From positions 1-29,007 of IMG/VR virus record IMGVR_UViG_3300049450_000009: 29,007 nt of DNA. One strand, written 5' to 3'. The number at the start of each line of letters is the position of its first letter. Position 1 is the stretch's first letter. The stretch is from a virus. Both the position numbers and the translations under genes were made by a program. The notes under the pieces are model-generated. The model did no database searches. It was not told the DNA's origin and was given only the letters and a program-made list of their open reading frames with translations. Positions 15,853 through 23,731 of the stretch are shown one piece after another.

Positions 15853-16374
15853 CTACTCCTGAGTTTGAGTCGTACTCGGCTTCATTTTGAGGCGGTTTAG
15901 ATGATAAAGCTTACCGACAGGCTCAAAGCCTATGCTTTTGAGGTAACGTTCCATTCCTTCTTCATGCAATCCTCCCGTATGACTTGCCTGAATTAGCTTC
16001 GCCCTGCGTGCTATGGCCCAGTCGCGATAGGCCAAAGTGAGCTTCTGAAGGTTCAAAATCGACCGATATTCAGGCACAATATACAGAAAAACGTCGTTTG
16101 TGACCAGTTCCCATGAGAACAAAAGAGGAACACAGTATGCCATAATGCCACCGACAAGCTCTTCTGCGTCGTTCAAAAGTATAAAAACTGTAATTGCGCC
16201 GTCGTTCGTGAGGTTGTTTCTAAGCAGAAATTCGATACGAGTCGGGTCTACAGATGCACCTTTATAGTTAGGCAACATTGGAACAAAGACACATGCTGCC
16301 TTCACGAGGTCAGGAATATCCGTCTCGGTGAATCGGCGTAAGTGCGTTTTGCGCGTTTCAGATTTGTCGGTCAT
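15853..16374 (-). CDS. GNAT-family acetyltransferase-like protein, 173 aa
   Basis: The layout fits GNAT N-acetyltransferases: an N-terminal 'LRRFTETDIPDLVKAA' strand-helix, 'GAITVFILLNDAEELVGGIMAYC' around residues 55-80 (beta 2-4; quoted in part: ELVGGIMAY), a strand 'DVFLYIVPEYRS', and a C-terminal 'MERYLKSIGFEPVGKLYHL' typical of the last helix and strand. The acetyl-CoA loop is not a clean Q/RxxGxG/A (region near VPEYRSILNLQKL), so activity is uncertain. GNAT-like genes beside tail genes are known in several podoviruses; their substrate is unknown. The last codons overlap dyad variant 15863-15875 (TTQTQE end). Confidence 0.7.
   Translation of the reverse strand: MTDKSETRKTHLRRFTETDIPDLVKAACVFVPMLPNYKGASVDPTRIEFLLRNNLTNDGAITVFILLNDAEELVGGIMAYCVPLLFSWELVTNDVFLYIVPEYRSILNLQKLTLAYRDWAIARRAKLIQASHTGGLHEEGMERYLKSIGFEPVGKLYHLNRLKMKPSTTQTQE
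15863..15875. repeat. 13-bp dyad variant (one mismatch), at the GNAT gene end
   Basis: GTTTGAGTCGTAC; overlaps the last codons of the acetyltransferase, just upstream of the ribosome binding site of the 303-aa gene. Confidence 0.6.
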
Positions 16375-16388
16375 GATAGCCTCGGTAT

Positions 16389-18356
16389 CTAGAGCCTTGC
16401 ATTCGCCGATGCACGATAACCATTTACGTATGAATTTCCTATTATCGAAGAGGTCAAAACTTGTCTAACACCGTAAAGTGTTATACAGTCTATAGTCGTA
16501 CCTCCTACATTGGCTGATCCACTACCCGATACGGTTGGATCAACGCCGATTGCACCAATTGTAGGTGCTCCACGCATTGTGACAGGAAGCGACATCCCAG
16601 CGATCGTGAAGGCACCTGCTACCTGCGCATAGAAACCTAAGCTAAACGGTATCCATTGAAAGTAACGTTGGCACGCTGCAAGCTCTTGATCGTAAGTCGG
16701 CAACACTATCGCCTGTTGTCCACTTGCTGGTAAAATCGTTCCCGGAACCACAATAATCCCAGTTATGCGAAACACATCCGACGTTGCAGCGACAGCGTTA
16801 ACTTGCCCAGGCGCCGCAACGTAATTACCTGCCAACCAATTATTAGCCGACGGTGCTGTATACGTGGTTCCGCAAGCCATTGCAAAATCAATTTCTATAC
16901 CAAGGGTGTTATCTGTATTCCAAGTTCCTGTCGTATCACCTGGAATAGTTATGGTATTATATTGATAGACATCTGAGACAGCCTGAGTATAGGTTGCAAC
17001 ATAAGAACGATTGCTGGCAAGGTTACGAACTGCTACACTATAAATGCCAGTTCGATGATGTGCCGTCCAGAAACCTATCGATATAGGCTGAGGATTCGCA
17101 ATGCCCCACGCCAATCGCCGCGTCCGCAATCCTTCCATTCTTTGAACTGCACCTAACGCAAAATCACCGGCTCCCATAACTGTCTGTGCCGTAGTAACAG
17201 CAATACCTATAGAGCAAGGCATACCATTTATAGCACCACTCGTATATTGCGCCGCGCTTAACGTCATAGTACCAGTAAAATTTATTAGCCATCCATCACA
17301 AGTATATTTACCTGTTGTAGTTACCGGAGTCGTACCATTTTCTTGACTTATGTCCATTCCACCATTGATCGAAAGAATCTCAGGTCGCCCTACAACTGTT
17401 GTCCCTACGAACGCCGTCGTAGCAACTTTTGTTGAACTGTCACCAGCCGTAGGTGTTGGAGCGGCTGGCGTACCTGTAAACGTCGGGCTGGCTATCGGAG
17501 CCTTCAACGCATCTTGCGAATCGACATAAGTGATACTAGCTTTCAGCGCATCCTGTGAATCAACGTAGGTGACCGCCGCCTTAGATGTGTCGCTCGGATG
17601 AATGTGATCTTGTCTAGAATATAAATTCGAAATACCGGGAGCAGCAGGACCGTCCATTATAGGATTAGCGTTACCTGGTGCAGGCATTCCACTTCCACCA
17701 ATCGAACCTGCAACGAACGCAGTAGTAGCGATAGTAGTATCATTGGTTGCCAAAGCTGGCGTTGGTGCTCTCGGAACACCTGTAAACGTAGGTGATGCTA
17801 TTGGTGCTTTCGTCGCATCCTGTGCGTCAACATACGTTATCGAAGCACGAGACGTATCGGAAGGATGGCCGTGATCACCACGAGCATAAGTTTGACTCAC
17901 ACCAACTACTGCGGGACCGTTCATTAGTGGCGGAGTATTACTCGGCACAACTGGATCAAGTCGAGCGTCCACTTCATCAATCGCAGCCTGAACGTTTGTA
18001 GCTGTCAATCCACTTGTGCCATTAGCGTACGAAATCGTCGCTGCGGTGCCTGTCGTGATGACTCCAAAGCCCCAATACGACGGATGCGCAGCTCGATCTT
18101 GTGCAAATGTCGTCGGTGCCGCGGCGCTGTTGTTAGCGACTAGACAAGACCAAACAGTGCCTAAATCCGAGTCAATCGCCACGTCGCCGACAGCATAACT
18201 TGTCGAATTTATCCAATTCATCATTCCGGCAACGGCCATAACGCCGTACATCTGCGCGTCGATTGAGTCGAACGTAGCAGATAATTGCGTAACCCATGGC
18301 TCCGACATGAAGTCAGGGACTGGAAATCGAAAGTATTTTGTGTAGTGCGTGGTCAT
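16389..18356 (-). CDS. Tail fibre / receptor-binding protein, 655 aa
   Basis: The N-terminus contains a 'SEPWVTQLSATFDSIDAQMYG' virion-anchor-like segment, then a WINSTSYAVGDVA...VWSCLVANN stretch resembling a small carbohydrate-binding module (about 48-95). The shaft holds two long repeats (about 144-217 and 233-320) sharing GP-A, 'Y-x-R-x-DHxHPSDTS', 'TYVDxQDA', 'KAPIASPTFTG' and 'ATTAFV'. The DHGHP and DHIHP sequences are HxH motifs, which bind metal in trimeric fibre tips. The C-terminal part begins ILSINGGMDISQ and probably forms the receptor-binding head. The ATG overlaps the nozzle stop (ATGA). A dyad copy inside (17890-17902) encodes GVSQT. No depolymerase motif is visible. Confidence 0.88.
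   Translation of the reverse strand: MTTHYTKYFRFPVPDFMSEPWVTQLSATFDSIDAQMYGVMAVAGMMNWINSTSYAVGDVAIDSDLGTVWSCLVANNSAAAPTTFAQDRAAHPSYWGFGVITTGTAATISYANGTSGLTATNVQAAIDEVDARLDPVVPSNTPPLMNGPAVVGVSQTYARGDHGHPSDTSRASITYVDAQDATKAPIASPTFTGVPRAPTPALATNDTTIATTAFVAGSIGGSGMPAPGNANPIMDGPAAPGISNLYSRQDHIHPSDTSKAAVTYVDSQDALKASITYVDSQDALKAPIASPTFTGTPAAPTPTAGDSSTKVATTAFVGTTVVGRPEILSINGGMDISQENGTTPVTTTGKYTCDGWLINFTGTMTLSAAQYTSGAINGMPCSIGIAVTTAQTVMGAGDFALGAVQRMEGLRTRRLAWGIANPQPISIGFWTAHHRTGIYSVAVRNLASNRSYVATYTQAVSDVYQYNTITIPGDTTGTWNTDNTLGIEIDFAMACGTTYTAPSANNWLAGNYVAAPGQVNAVAATSDVFRITGIIVVPGTILPASGQQAIVLPTYDQELAACQRYFQWIPFSLGFYAQVAGAFTIAGMSLPVTMRGAPTIGAIGVDPTVSGSGSANVGGTTIDCITLYGVRQVLTSSIIGNSYVNGYRASANARL
17502..17579 (-). 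repeat. Tandem 13-codon duplication in the tail fibre shaft
   Basis: Residues 260-272 (AAVTYVDSQDALK) and 273-285 (ASITYVDSQDALK) are adjacent near-copies, and a third relative (ASITYVDAQDATK) occurs at 171-183 in the first long repeat. The codons differ between copies, so the duplication is not very recent or has been diversified. Changing the number of such shaft repeats would alter fibre length. Confidence 0.85.
17890..17902. repeat. 13-bp dyad copy (exact), in tail fibre gene
   Basis: GTTTGACTCACAC; encodes VSQT, where the second fibre repeat has ISNL instead. Confidence 0.85.
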
Positions 18357-20758
18357 CGTTTGTACTGCCCCTCTGAATACAGGAAGGAGAAGTCGTTAAC
18401 CTGTAAGGTTTTCGTAGATGTTCCGAACACCTTAACCTTTAGGATTTTGAACTTGACAGGGAATCCCCATAGCCTGGGATCGTCTGCCACACGTCCGCCG
18501 CCGTAAGGACCGTCGTCATAGCCAAATCCTCGCATGGAGTTACCAACGAACTCAACCATCAATGCAGGATTATACATTATGTTGCCATTGTCGTCTTTGT
18601 AGAGTCCATCCACATAGACTTCGACAGTGAATCTAGCTACTCCAATTGCAGTTGCTGCAACGAAACGTAACTGCTTAATTTTCATCGGCTCACGGCCGGA
18701 CATCCAAGGCAATTCCATCTCGAACGGAATTGAAATACCATTGTATATCGCCCACCACGAAGGATTGGCTGCTATGTCGTCAGCCATCGAAGTTGTTCCG
18801 CTGGTATGACTCACACTGCAAGTATAGCTCTTGGCTCCGTCGCCTGTAACTGCTGCCGTAGTAGTTGGAACGTACGCCCCCATGCTCTGGCTGGCTTCCA
18901 ACTGATTGCCGAATATGACTACGCCAGTCGTTCCGTCGCCGTCATATATACTTGCGTCTGACGACCCATCGCCTTGCAACAAGGACAGACGCAAATACAC
19001 TCCCGTTTCGGCGTTGTTCATATTTATGGTGTGACTCACACGCCACCAACCGTTCAACATCTGAATGGCGTTATAGCTTTGTGTAGCTGTTCCAGCAACC
19101 GTAGGTAAATCGAACTCGCCCGTGACTAAATTAAATCTAACAGTGACACCAGTCGCCGTCGTCGGATTGGAATAAGCTCGAAGCGAGACATAAGTCTTGC
19201 CAGCGTTGTTCTTCAAATAAATAGATCGCGTATACGTTACACCGGCGACGACTGTTACAAGTTGGTCCAGTTTATGCTGCGAGCCAATCGTAGTATCTTC
19301 CTTAAGCAGCCATGCATTATTGCTATTTAGCGGATCAATCGTGTTGGGCGCCCATAGAACTGTCGCGGCGGTAATAGTCCAAGGCGCTACGTTGAATGTA
19401 TCAGACTGCAACGCGACGTTCGTCACCATACTACGCACAAGTTGACCAGCCGTAAATACTGTACTTCTCGCCCAATTCTTATCACGGTCATTCATCCGAT
19501 CAGCGTGATAATTCTCATTTGCAAAGACAGCATTTCCGTGCTGGAATATCTTTGTGCCCGTCGAGTAGAACACACGTCCTAAGAACGATTGACACGCGCA
19601 TGACCAATTTGTGGGGAAATTAAATTCTGACCATGCATCGTAATGCAATCCTGTACTGCCAGTATGGACTAGGCAACGCCCATTCGGATTGAACAAAATC
19701 GTGTCATGCCATAGCGAATCGTAAACCATAAAGCATTGTTCAAGCTGTTGCAAGTCGGTCAAGTTACCGATAATTGATCGGTACAACGGCTCGATACGAT
19801 CACTGACATGCTGTGAATTAATCAAGCCACTGAACAGATTTCGCTTGGCGTCGCTGAAACCATCAAGTCCGGCGAAGATCAATTCTTGTTCGATAAATGT
19901 CATACACCGATGCCCGAGAAGACCGAACTTGGGCAGCGTATCAGGAAACGTAGGTGAATGTATACCTGACGCATTGTATACGCCAAGCGTCACAAGAATA
20001 GTCTGACCCTGAAAGAATATAATCAGATACGAGCGAAAACCGATCATTCCGCGAATTGACACGGCCCCTTGAGGCGCGTACGCACCCACGTCAATGCTGA
20101 TTGCATCGTTCGGGACAGGATCACCAGGGAATGTACCACTTGTACCAACTGCAGTAATGTAGATAGTAGTAGGACTGCCAGGAATACCACCGACGCAGTG
20201 GTAATTGCTGGCGACGCATCCATACTTACCGATTGGTACATTGACGTTGCTCCCTGTCGCAAGGTCTTGCAAATAAGTAACCTTAAACACGCTAGATATC
20301 GATAGCGGCTTATCCTTACCGTTATGGATTATCAGTGTATCCTTAAACGGCACGAAGTTGACGGTCGTGAATGCTGAGCCCCATGCCGACGGAGCACCAG
20401 GCAACAACGCAGCAATCGCAGTGCTCCAAATAGTCGTTACAACACCTGAATCGGAAACGGTTACGATGTTCCCTGATGTGGCGACAACAATCAAACGGCC
20501 ATTGAAGTATATCTTGTCTAGAATTGTTCCACCTGCAGGTAATGAAGCTGCTACATCGGCAAACCAACTACTACCATATCGTAGTTGTTGGCCACCAGAT
20601 GGAGCGCGTCTGAAATTCTTCAGAGTGACAGCAAACCGCGGAGCCATACTATATTCGTCGTCAACGGCGTTCAAGCCTCCGCCAAAACCTTTCAGCGTGA
20701 GGCTCTTGAGACGAGACTTAGCCGTTCGCTGCTTTAGAATTTGGTTCGGAAATAGCAT
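18353..20758 (-). CDS. Tail-nozzle / tail tubular protein B-like, with inserted jelly-roll-like domain, 801 aa
   Basis: Residues about 18-440 resemble the beta-propeller part of podovirus tail nozzle proteins: an early GFGGGLN (24-30), repeated strand pairs such as FNGRLIVVATSG (85-96) and FRSYLIIFFQGQT (241-253). Residues about 446-640 form a separate module with features common in phage fibre and structural proteins: 'SDTFNVAPWTI', 'HKLDQLVTVVAGVTYTRSIYLK', 'NGWWRVSHTI', 'GNQLEASQSMGAYVPTT'. The last 130 residues return to a propeller-like region (PWMSGREPMKIKQLRFV). This suggests an insertion in a nozzle scaffold. No classical ribosome binding site precedes the ATG; dyad copy 20761-20773 lies 2 nt upstream. 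Two dyad copies lie inside the gene. Confidence 0.75.
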   Translation of the reverse strand: MLFPNQILKQRTAKSRLKSLTLKGFGGGLNAVDDEYSMAPRFAVTLKNFRRAPSGGQQLRYGSSWFADVAASLPAGGTILDKIYFNGRLIVVATSGNIVTVSDSGVVTTIWSTAIAALLPGAPSAWGSAFTTVNFVPFKDTLIIHNGKDKPLSISSVFKVTYLQDLATGSNVNVPIGKYGCVASNYHCVGGIPGSPTTIYITAVGTSGTFPGDPVPNDAISIDVGAYAPQGAVSIRGMIGFRSYLIIFFQGQTILVTLGVYNASGIHSPTFPDTLPKFGLLGHRCMTFIEQELIFAGLDGFSDAKRNLFSGLINSQHVSDRIEPLYRSIIGNLTDLQQLEQCFMVYDSLWHDTILFNPNGRCLVHTGSTGLHYDAWSEFNFPTNWSCACQSFLGRVFYSTGTKIFQHGNAVFANENYHADRMNDRDKNWARSTVFTAGQLVRSMVTNVALQSDTFNVAPWTITAATVLWAPNTIDPLNSNNAWLLKEDTTIGSQHKLDQLVTVVAGVTYTRSIYLKNNAGKTYVSLRAYSNPTTATGVTVRFNLVTGEFDLPTVAGTATQSYNAIQMLNGWWRVSHTINMNNAETGVYLRLSLLQGDGSSDASIYDGDGTTGVVIFGNQLEASQSMGAYVPTTTAAVTGDGAKSYTCSVSHTSGTTSMADDIAANPSWWAIYNGISIPFEMELPWMSGREPMKIKQLRFVAATAIGVARFTVEVYVDGLYKDDNGNIMYNPALMVEFVGNSMRGFGYDDGPYGGGRVADDPRLWGFPVKFKILKVKVFGTSTKTLQVNDFSFLYSEGQYKR
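18804..18816. repeat. 13-bp dyad copy (exact), in tail nozzle gene
   Basis: GTATGACTCACAC; encodes VSHT just after the inserted domain. Confidence 0.85.
18839..19423 (-). other. Inserted carbohydrate-binding/jelly-roll-like domain in the tail nozzle gene
   Basis: This segment (residues about 446-640) starts at VTNVALQSDTF and ends at GAYVPTTTAAVTG, the usual beginning and end of a roughly 190-residue beta-sandwich module known from many phage fibre and baseplate proteins, often annotated as concanavalin-like or CBM-like. The boundaries are estimated from motif edges. Dyad copy 19029-19041 lies in it, and 18804-18816 lies just beyond it. Confidence 0.6.
19029..19041. repeat. 13-bp dyad copy (exact), in tail nozzle gene
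   Basis: GTGTGACTCACAC, a symmetric G/G form; encodes VSHT in the inserted domain. Confidence 0.85.
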
Positions 20759-20760
20759 AG

Positions 20761-20773
20761 GTTTGACTCACAC
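20761..20773. repeat. 13-bp dyad copy (exact), 2 nt before the nozzle start codon
   Basis: GTTTGACTCACAC, in the gap between the connector-like and nozzle genes. Confidence 0.9.
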
Positions 20774-20784
20774 TTGGATTGCCA

Positions 20785-21474
20785 TTAAGGATACGAAACC
20801 CACTGATCAGGAACACCACCGTATTGAGAGTCGCTGAAGTTGATATCATGACTCGAAAGTTGCGACATGATATCCTTGTACTTCATTTCCATCATATTCT
20901 TGCACATGTCGGCAGCCGCAGCATTCAAATCATCGCCCGCCAGTGTCGTGTATGCCGTGCTGTATGCTAGCAAATCACGATCCAAGTATATTGTGTCTTG
21001 CCAATCCCATGCATCATTCTGCACAGGATAGAACTTGGCATACACATTGATCTTGCCGGTAGCAGTCTTCGGAAGCAAATATATTTTCTTCTTGTTGTAC
21101 AAAGGGTTGCTTACGTTCAGCGCATCCCAGTAAATAATACCGTTCCCACTTAACATATTCGACTGAAATGGACTAATATGACGTGGCCGCATACTTAAAT
21201 TCGTGCGGCTACCATCACGACGGACTGCAATAATGTCTTCAAAGTCGAGAACATTAAGCAAGTCATCCGTAACGGCTGTTCCAGTGGAACCGTCAAGTGT
21301 CAATTGTACCCAGTTACAGTAATGACGCCAGTTGTACTTCTTGAATAGCATGTTAAATCCGCGAATGCAGTCCGAGAAACAACGATCATCGGAGTACATT
21401 TGCACGCCTGGGCCTGTCACTTCGCCCACGATTTCTTGTGCATCATCGACGATGTTACGAATCGTAGCAGTCAT
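20785..21474 (-). CDS. Head-tail connector / adaptor-like protein (T7 gp11-like), 229 aa
   Basis: The gene lies between small virion proteins and the nozzle, the usual position of the podovirus adaptor. The sequence has 'DDAQEIVGEVTGPGVQMYSDDRCFSDCIRGFNMLF' near the N-terminus (quoted in part: DDRCFSDCIRGFNML), a pattern of adaptor proteins with early helices, then beta-rich stretches and a C-terminal helical part (DDLNAAAADMCKNMMEMKYKDI). An in-frame ATG lies at 21507, but GGCGAG seven nt before ATG 21474 and the lack of any ribosome binding site for 21507 favour the shorter start (MTATIRN). No motif proves the role. Confidence 0.6.
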   Translation of the reverse strand: MTATIRNIVDDAQEIVGEVTGPGVQMYSDDRCFSDCIRGFNMLFKKYNWRHYCNWVQLTLDGSTGTAVTDDLLNVLDFEDIIAVRRDGSRTNLSMRPRHISPFQSNMLSGNGIIYWDALNVSNPLYNKKKIYLLPKTATGKINVYAKFYPVQNDAWDWQDTIYLDRDLLAYSTAYTTLAGDDLNAAAADMCKNMMEMKYKDIMSQLSSHDINFSDSQYGGVPDQWVSYP

Positions 21475-21567
21475 GATAAATCTCGCCACGTCCGAGAGGA
21501 GATACACTGTATATAGGATATAAGAGTACGCTCGCTGCGCTCGCGTACTCTTATATCGTGTCCATTC
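21475..21567. other. Longest intergenic gap in the window, 93 bp
   Basis: This gap has no gene and no dyad copy, unlike most other gaps of the - strand unit. It contains the hairpin at 21517-21557 and a short palindrome ATACACTGTAT (21502-21512). It separates the 229-aa capsid-associated gene from the connector-like gene. Confidence 0.7.
21517..21557. terminator. Strong hairpin with a 15-bp perfect stem between virion genes
   Basis: GATATAAGAGTACGC (21517-21531) is perfectly complementary to GCGTACTCTTATATC (21543-21557), with an 11-nt loop TCGCTGCGCTC. No T-run follows on either strand, so it is not a classical intrinsic terminator. It may lower expression of the downstream tail genes relative to capsid genes, be an RNase processing site, or stabilise the 3' end of the capsid transcripts. 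Confidence 0.5.
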
Positions 21568-22257
21568 TTATGCGTAGAACTGCTGAATGCCGTGAAGACC
21601 ACCATTATTGGCAGCATTCACCCAATTGTCACCCATCATATCGACGGAAATCTGTCTGCCGTTGACAGCCACAACTGGCGTAAACGTTCCACGTGGATCG
21701 CCGGTGGTACGCGTCGCCGGATCGGTTAGATCAGGCAACGTGAATGCCGACGCAATGGAAACGATCACACCGGATTCACTCGACGAGAAGATGTTACCTT
21801 TGTACGGTAGACCTAATGCCGCACCTGATCCAACCGAATACGTAATGGCGTTTGTCGAAGGCGTGATGTTTCGTGATTTGATAATACGATAGAACGCTTT
21901 CTTCCCTACTAGGGCAGTCGCTGCGGCAGCTGAACCAGTGAACCGCTCGATCATTGGCTGGCCTAGGTAGTCCGTACCGTAAACGTCGATCACGTTAGCA
22001 TTGCCAGGAACACCACTCGGCGTGACGGTTATAGTCCTACCGTACGTCGAATCCACAACTATTGGATTTGTCGGAGCGGCATCGGTATTTGCTGCACTGT
22101 TAGCTGCAACAGCAGTTTGGTAAACCGTACCGCTAGCTGTTGCAGGTGAACCCAAGTCGAACGTTCCAGGTTCGTTTTCGATAACCGAGCAGGCGAACTG
22201 ACATGCCTTGACATACATGTTGACGCCACTTTGAAAGAACTTCCTATCGCGATCCAT
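21568..22257 (-). CDS. Virion structural protein, 229 aa
   Basis: The protein is rich in alanine, threonine, valine and glycine, beta-rich and without a signal peptide: VYQTAVAANSAANTDAAP, then GRTITVTPSGVPGNANVIDV, GTDYLGQPMIERFTG. It resembles the class of capsid-associated or decoration proteins encoded just downstream of major capsid genes, but no named family can be assigned. GGGAGAGTGAGTC precedes the ATG. The start lies 3 nt after the previous stop, and that junction contains the dyad core TGACTCA. Confidence 0.6.
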   Translation of the reverse strand: MDRDRKFFQSGVNMYVKACQFACSVIENEPGTFDLGSPATASGTVYQTAVAANSAANTDAAPTNPIVVDSTYGRTITVTPSGVPGNANVIDVYGTDYLGQPMIERFTGSAAAATALVGKKAFYRIIKSRNITPSTNAITYSVGSGAALGLPYKGNIFSSSESGVIVSIASAFTLPDLTDPATRTTGDPRGTFTPVVAVNGRQISVDMMGDNWVNAANNGGLHGIQQFYA

Positions 22258-22266
22258 GACTCACTC
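22254..22266. repeat. 13-bp dyad variant (three mismatches), at a gene junction
   Basis: CCATGACTCACTC; the core TGACTCA lies exactly where the stop of the 143-aa gene and the ATG of the 229-aa gene meet. Confidence 0.4.
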
Positions 22267-22692
22267 TCCCTTCTCGATGACCTGTTCGTTCAACAGAATA
22301 GGTCCGGTTTTCGCAGTGGCCATTTGAATGACCATGCGTTCCATGTCCACCATGGCACCGTGACGTGCTGCATCGTCTTGTGCAGACATCATTCTGCCGA
22401 GCGGACTGTTCGGATCAGCCAGACCCTCCATGTTGATGATGCGAGGCTTGCGATCCAAACCATAGTACGCAAGCGTTTTCTTGTCGCGAACACGTATCAC
22501 GTGCCCTCGGGGAAAGTAGACCATGTAACCCGCAGGCTCCTCCATGATCACTTTCTGCATCTCATGCGATTGCCTACCAGTGGCGGTCGCACTTCGCTTG
22601 TTGGGAACCATACGATAGACTTCACGCTTGACTTTGCCTTGTAGTTCGCGAACCACAAAGGACAATCGAGCGCCGTCTTGTGCTGGGAACAT
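22261..22692 (-). CDS. Small virion-module protein, 143 aa
   Basis: A charged protein with 'VVRELQGKVKREVYRMVPNKR', 'EEPAGYMVYFPRGHVIRVRD' and a C-terminal helix (DDAARHGAMVDMERMVIQ). The strands around RGHVIRVRD suggest a compact beta domain. It lies between the major capsid gene and the 229-aa structural gene, where a decoration or head-completion protein is common, but no motif identifies it. The ribosome binding site is AAGGGAG, and dyad copy 22707-22719 precedes it. Confidence 0.6.
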   Translation of the reverse strand: MFPAQDGARLSFVVRELQGKVKREVYRMVPNKRSATATGRQSHEMQKVIMEEPAGYMVYFPRGHVIRVRDKKTLAYYGLDRKPRIINMEGLADPNSPLGRMMSAQDDAARHGAMVDMERMVIQMATAKTGPILLNEQVIEKGE

Positions 22693-22706
22693 GTTAAACT
22701 CCCTTA

Positions 22707-22719
22707 GTGTGAGTCAAAC
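22707..22719. repeat. 13-bp dyad copy (exact), between capsid and 143-aa genes
   Basis: GTGTGAGTCAAAC, followed in the transcribed sense by an AAGGGAG ribosome binding site. Confidence 0.9.
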
Positions 22720-22729
22720 CCAATGTGGG

Positions 22730-23698
22730 TTAGTTGGTCAAGTACGCGTGGGTTCGGTAGTTCCTCCACGTGCAAAGCTGACCTTCCCACACTACGCGGC
22801 GGCCGGTCGCATCCATCGACCACGGAGCGACAAGCTTCTTAATCTTCATATTGACGCCGCGAAGCACATGCAACGTCATGTATCCGTCGTTGACGAAGTA
22901 CGCGACGTTGGGAGAGAGTTTTTCATCGAACAGGAGAGGGATTCCGTTATGCGTCGTGCCAACGATCCCAAGATTAACCAATTTTTTGCCAGTTCCGGTT
23001 GCCTGTAGATCGATGTGCTGCTTGTCTCTGGCAGCGGCCTTGTGCATTCGGTAGATATTTCTACCGGCGAAGATGACAGACGGTTGCGGTGAGCTTTGAC
23101 CGTCTGTAGATCGATTAAGGTCGAGTTCCGTGATGTCATCGAAGGCTTCCTCGATGTTTTCTGGCGTCAGTGTTCCTTGGAAGTCGTATGCGGATGTCCG
23201 CCATTGGGACTCCGCGGCCATGCTAATACCCCCAACAGAACCACTGGTAGGATCGACAGGAATAAGATTTCCCAGTCCGTTAGGATCGGTGCCAGCACCC
23301 ACAGAAGTATGATAAGCAGCAAATTGGCGACTAATAGATTCGTCGAGAGCCATAATCTTGCCCTTGATGATCTTGAATATCGCCGCACGTCCTTGGTTCT
23401 CATCTTCTTCCTGATCCGAAATGATCAGCGATCCAACCACGCGTGACATGAAGTGGTTCACGGTGATGAATTCGTTGGTCTGGTTGACCGGCACAGTATC
23501 GTAATACTGCATCGATGTAACGTTCGGGTTGAGGCCCGTGATTAACGGGTTGCTGATCTGAGGCCCGCCGTCCTCAACGACCACACGCTTTTTTGCGTGC
23601 AAATACGCCGAGACGGTGCCGCTGATGGCCGAGGCCATGATCAATTTCGCACGACTACGCGTGAGCATTGCATTCACAACCGTGTCGAGAGTAGCCAT
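22730..23698 (-). CDS. Major capsid protein, 322 aa
   Basis: It directly follows the scaffold gene in transcription order, the usual place and about the usual length. Recognisable segments are VVNAMLTRSRAKLIMASAIS near the N-terminus, MQYYDTVPVNQTNEFITVNH, 'GLGNLIPVDP' (a phrase typical of HK97-fold capsids), 'LTPENIEEAFDDI' and 'IPLLFDEKLSPNVAYFVND'. The last pattern, a target-region strand followed by the reported sample, is common in major capsid proteins. AGGAGAAAG precedes the ATG. No protease motif is present. Function is by context and pattern. Confidence 0.85.
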   Translation of the reverse strand: MATLDTVVNAMLTRSRAKLIMASAISGTVSAYLHAKKRVVVEDGGPQISNPLITGLNPNVTSMQYYDTVPVNQTNEFITVNHFMSRVVGSLIISDQEEDENQGRAAIFKIIKGKIMALDESISRQFAAYHTSVGAGTDPNGLGNLIPVDPTSGSVGGISMAAESQWRTSAYDFQGTLTPENIEEAFDDITELDLNRSTDGQSSPQPSVIFAGRNIYRMHKAAARDKQHIDLQATGTGKKLVNLGIVGTTHNGIPLLFDEKLSPNVAYFVNDGYMTLHVLRGVNMKIKKLVAPWSMDATGRRVVWEGQLCTWRNYRTHAYLTN

Positions 23699-23718
23699 TT
23701 TGAAACTTTCTCCTGTTC

Positions 23719-23731
23719 GTGTGAGTCACAC
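23719..23731. repeat. 13-bp dyad copy (exact), between scaffold and capsid genes
   Basis: GTGTGAGTCACAC, a symmetric form; includes the scaffold stop codon. Confidence 0.9.

Noticed and set aside
21475-21507. Connector-like gene starting at ATG 21507
   Set aside because: No ribosome binding site precedes it and it begins next to the strong hairpin; ATG 21474 has GGCGAG at good distance.
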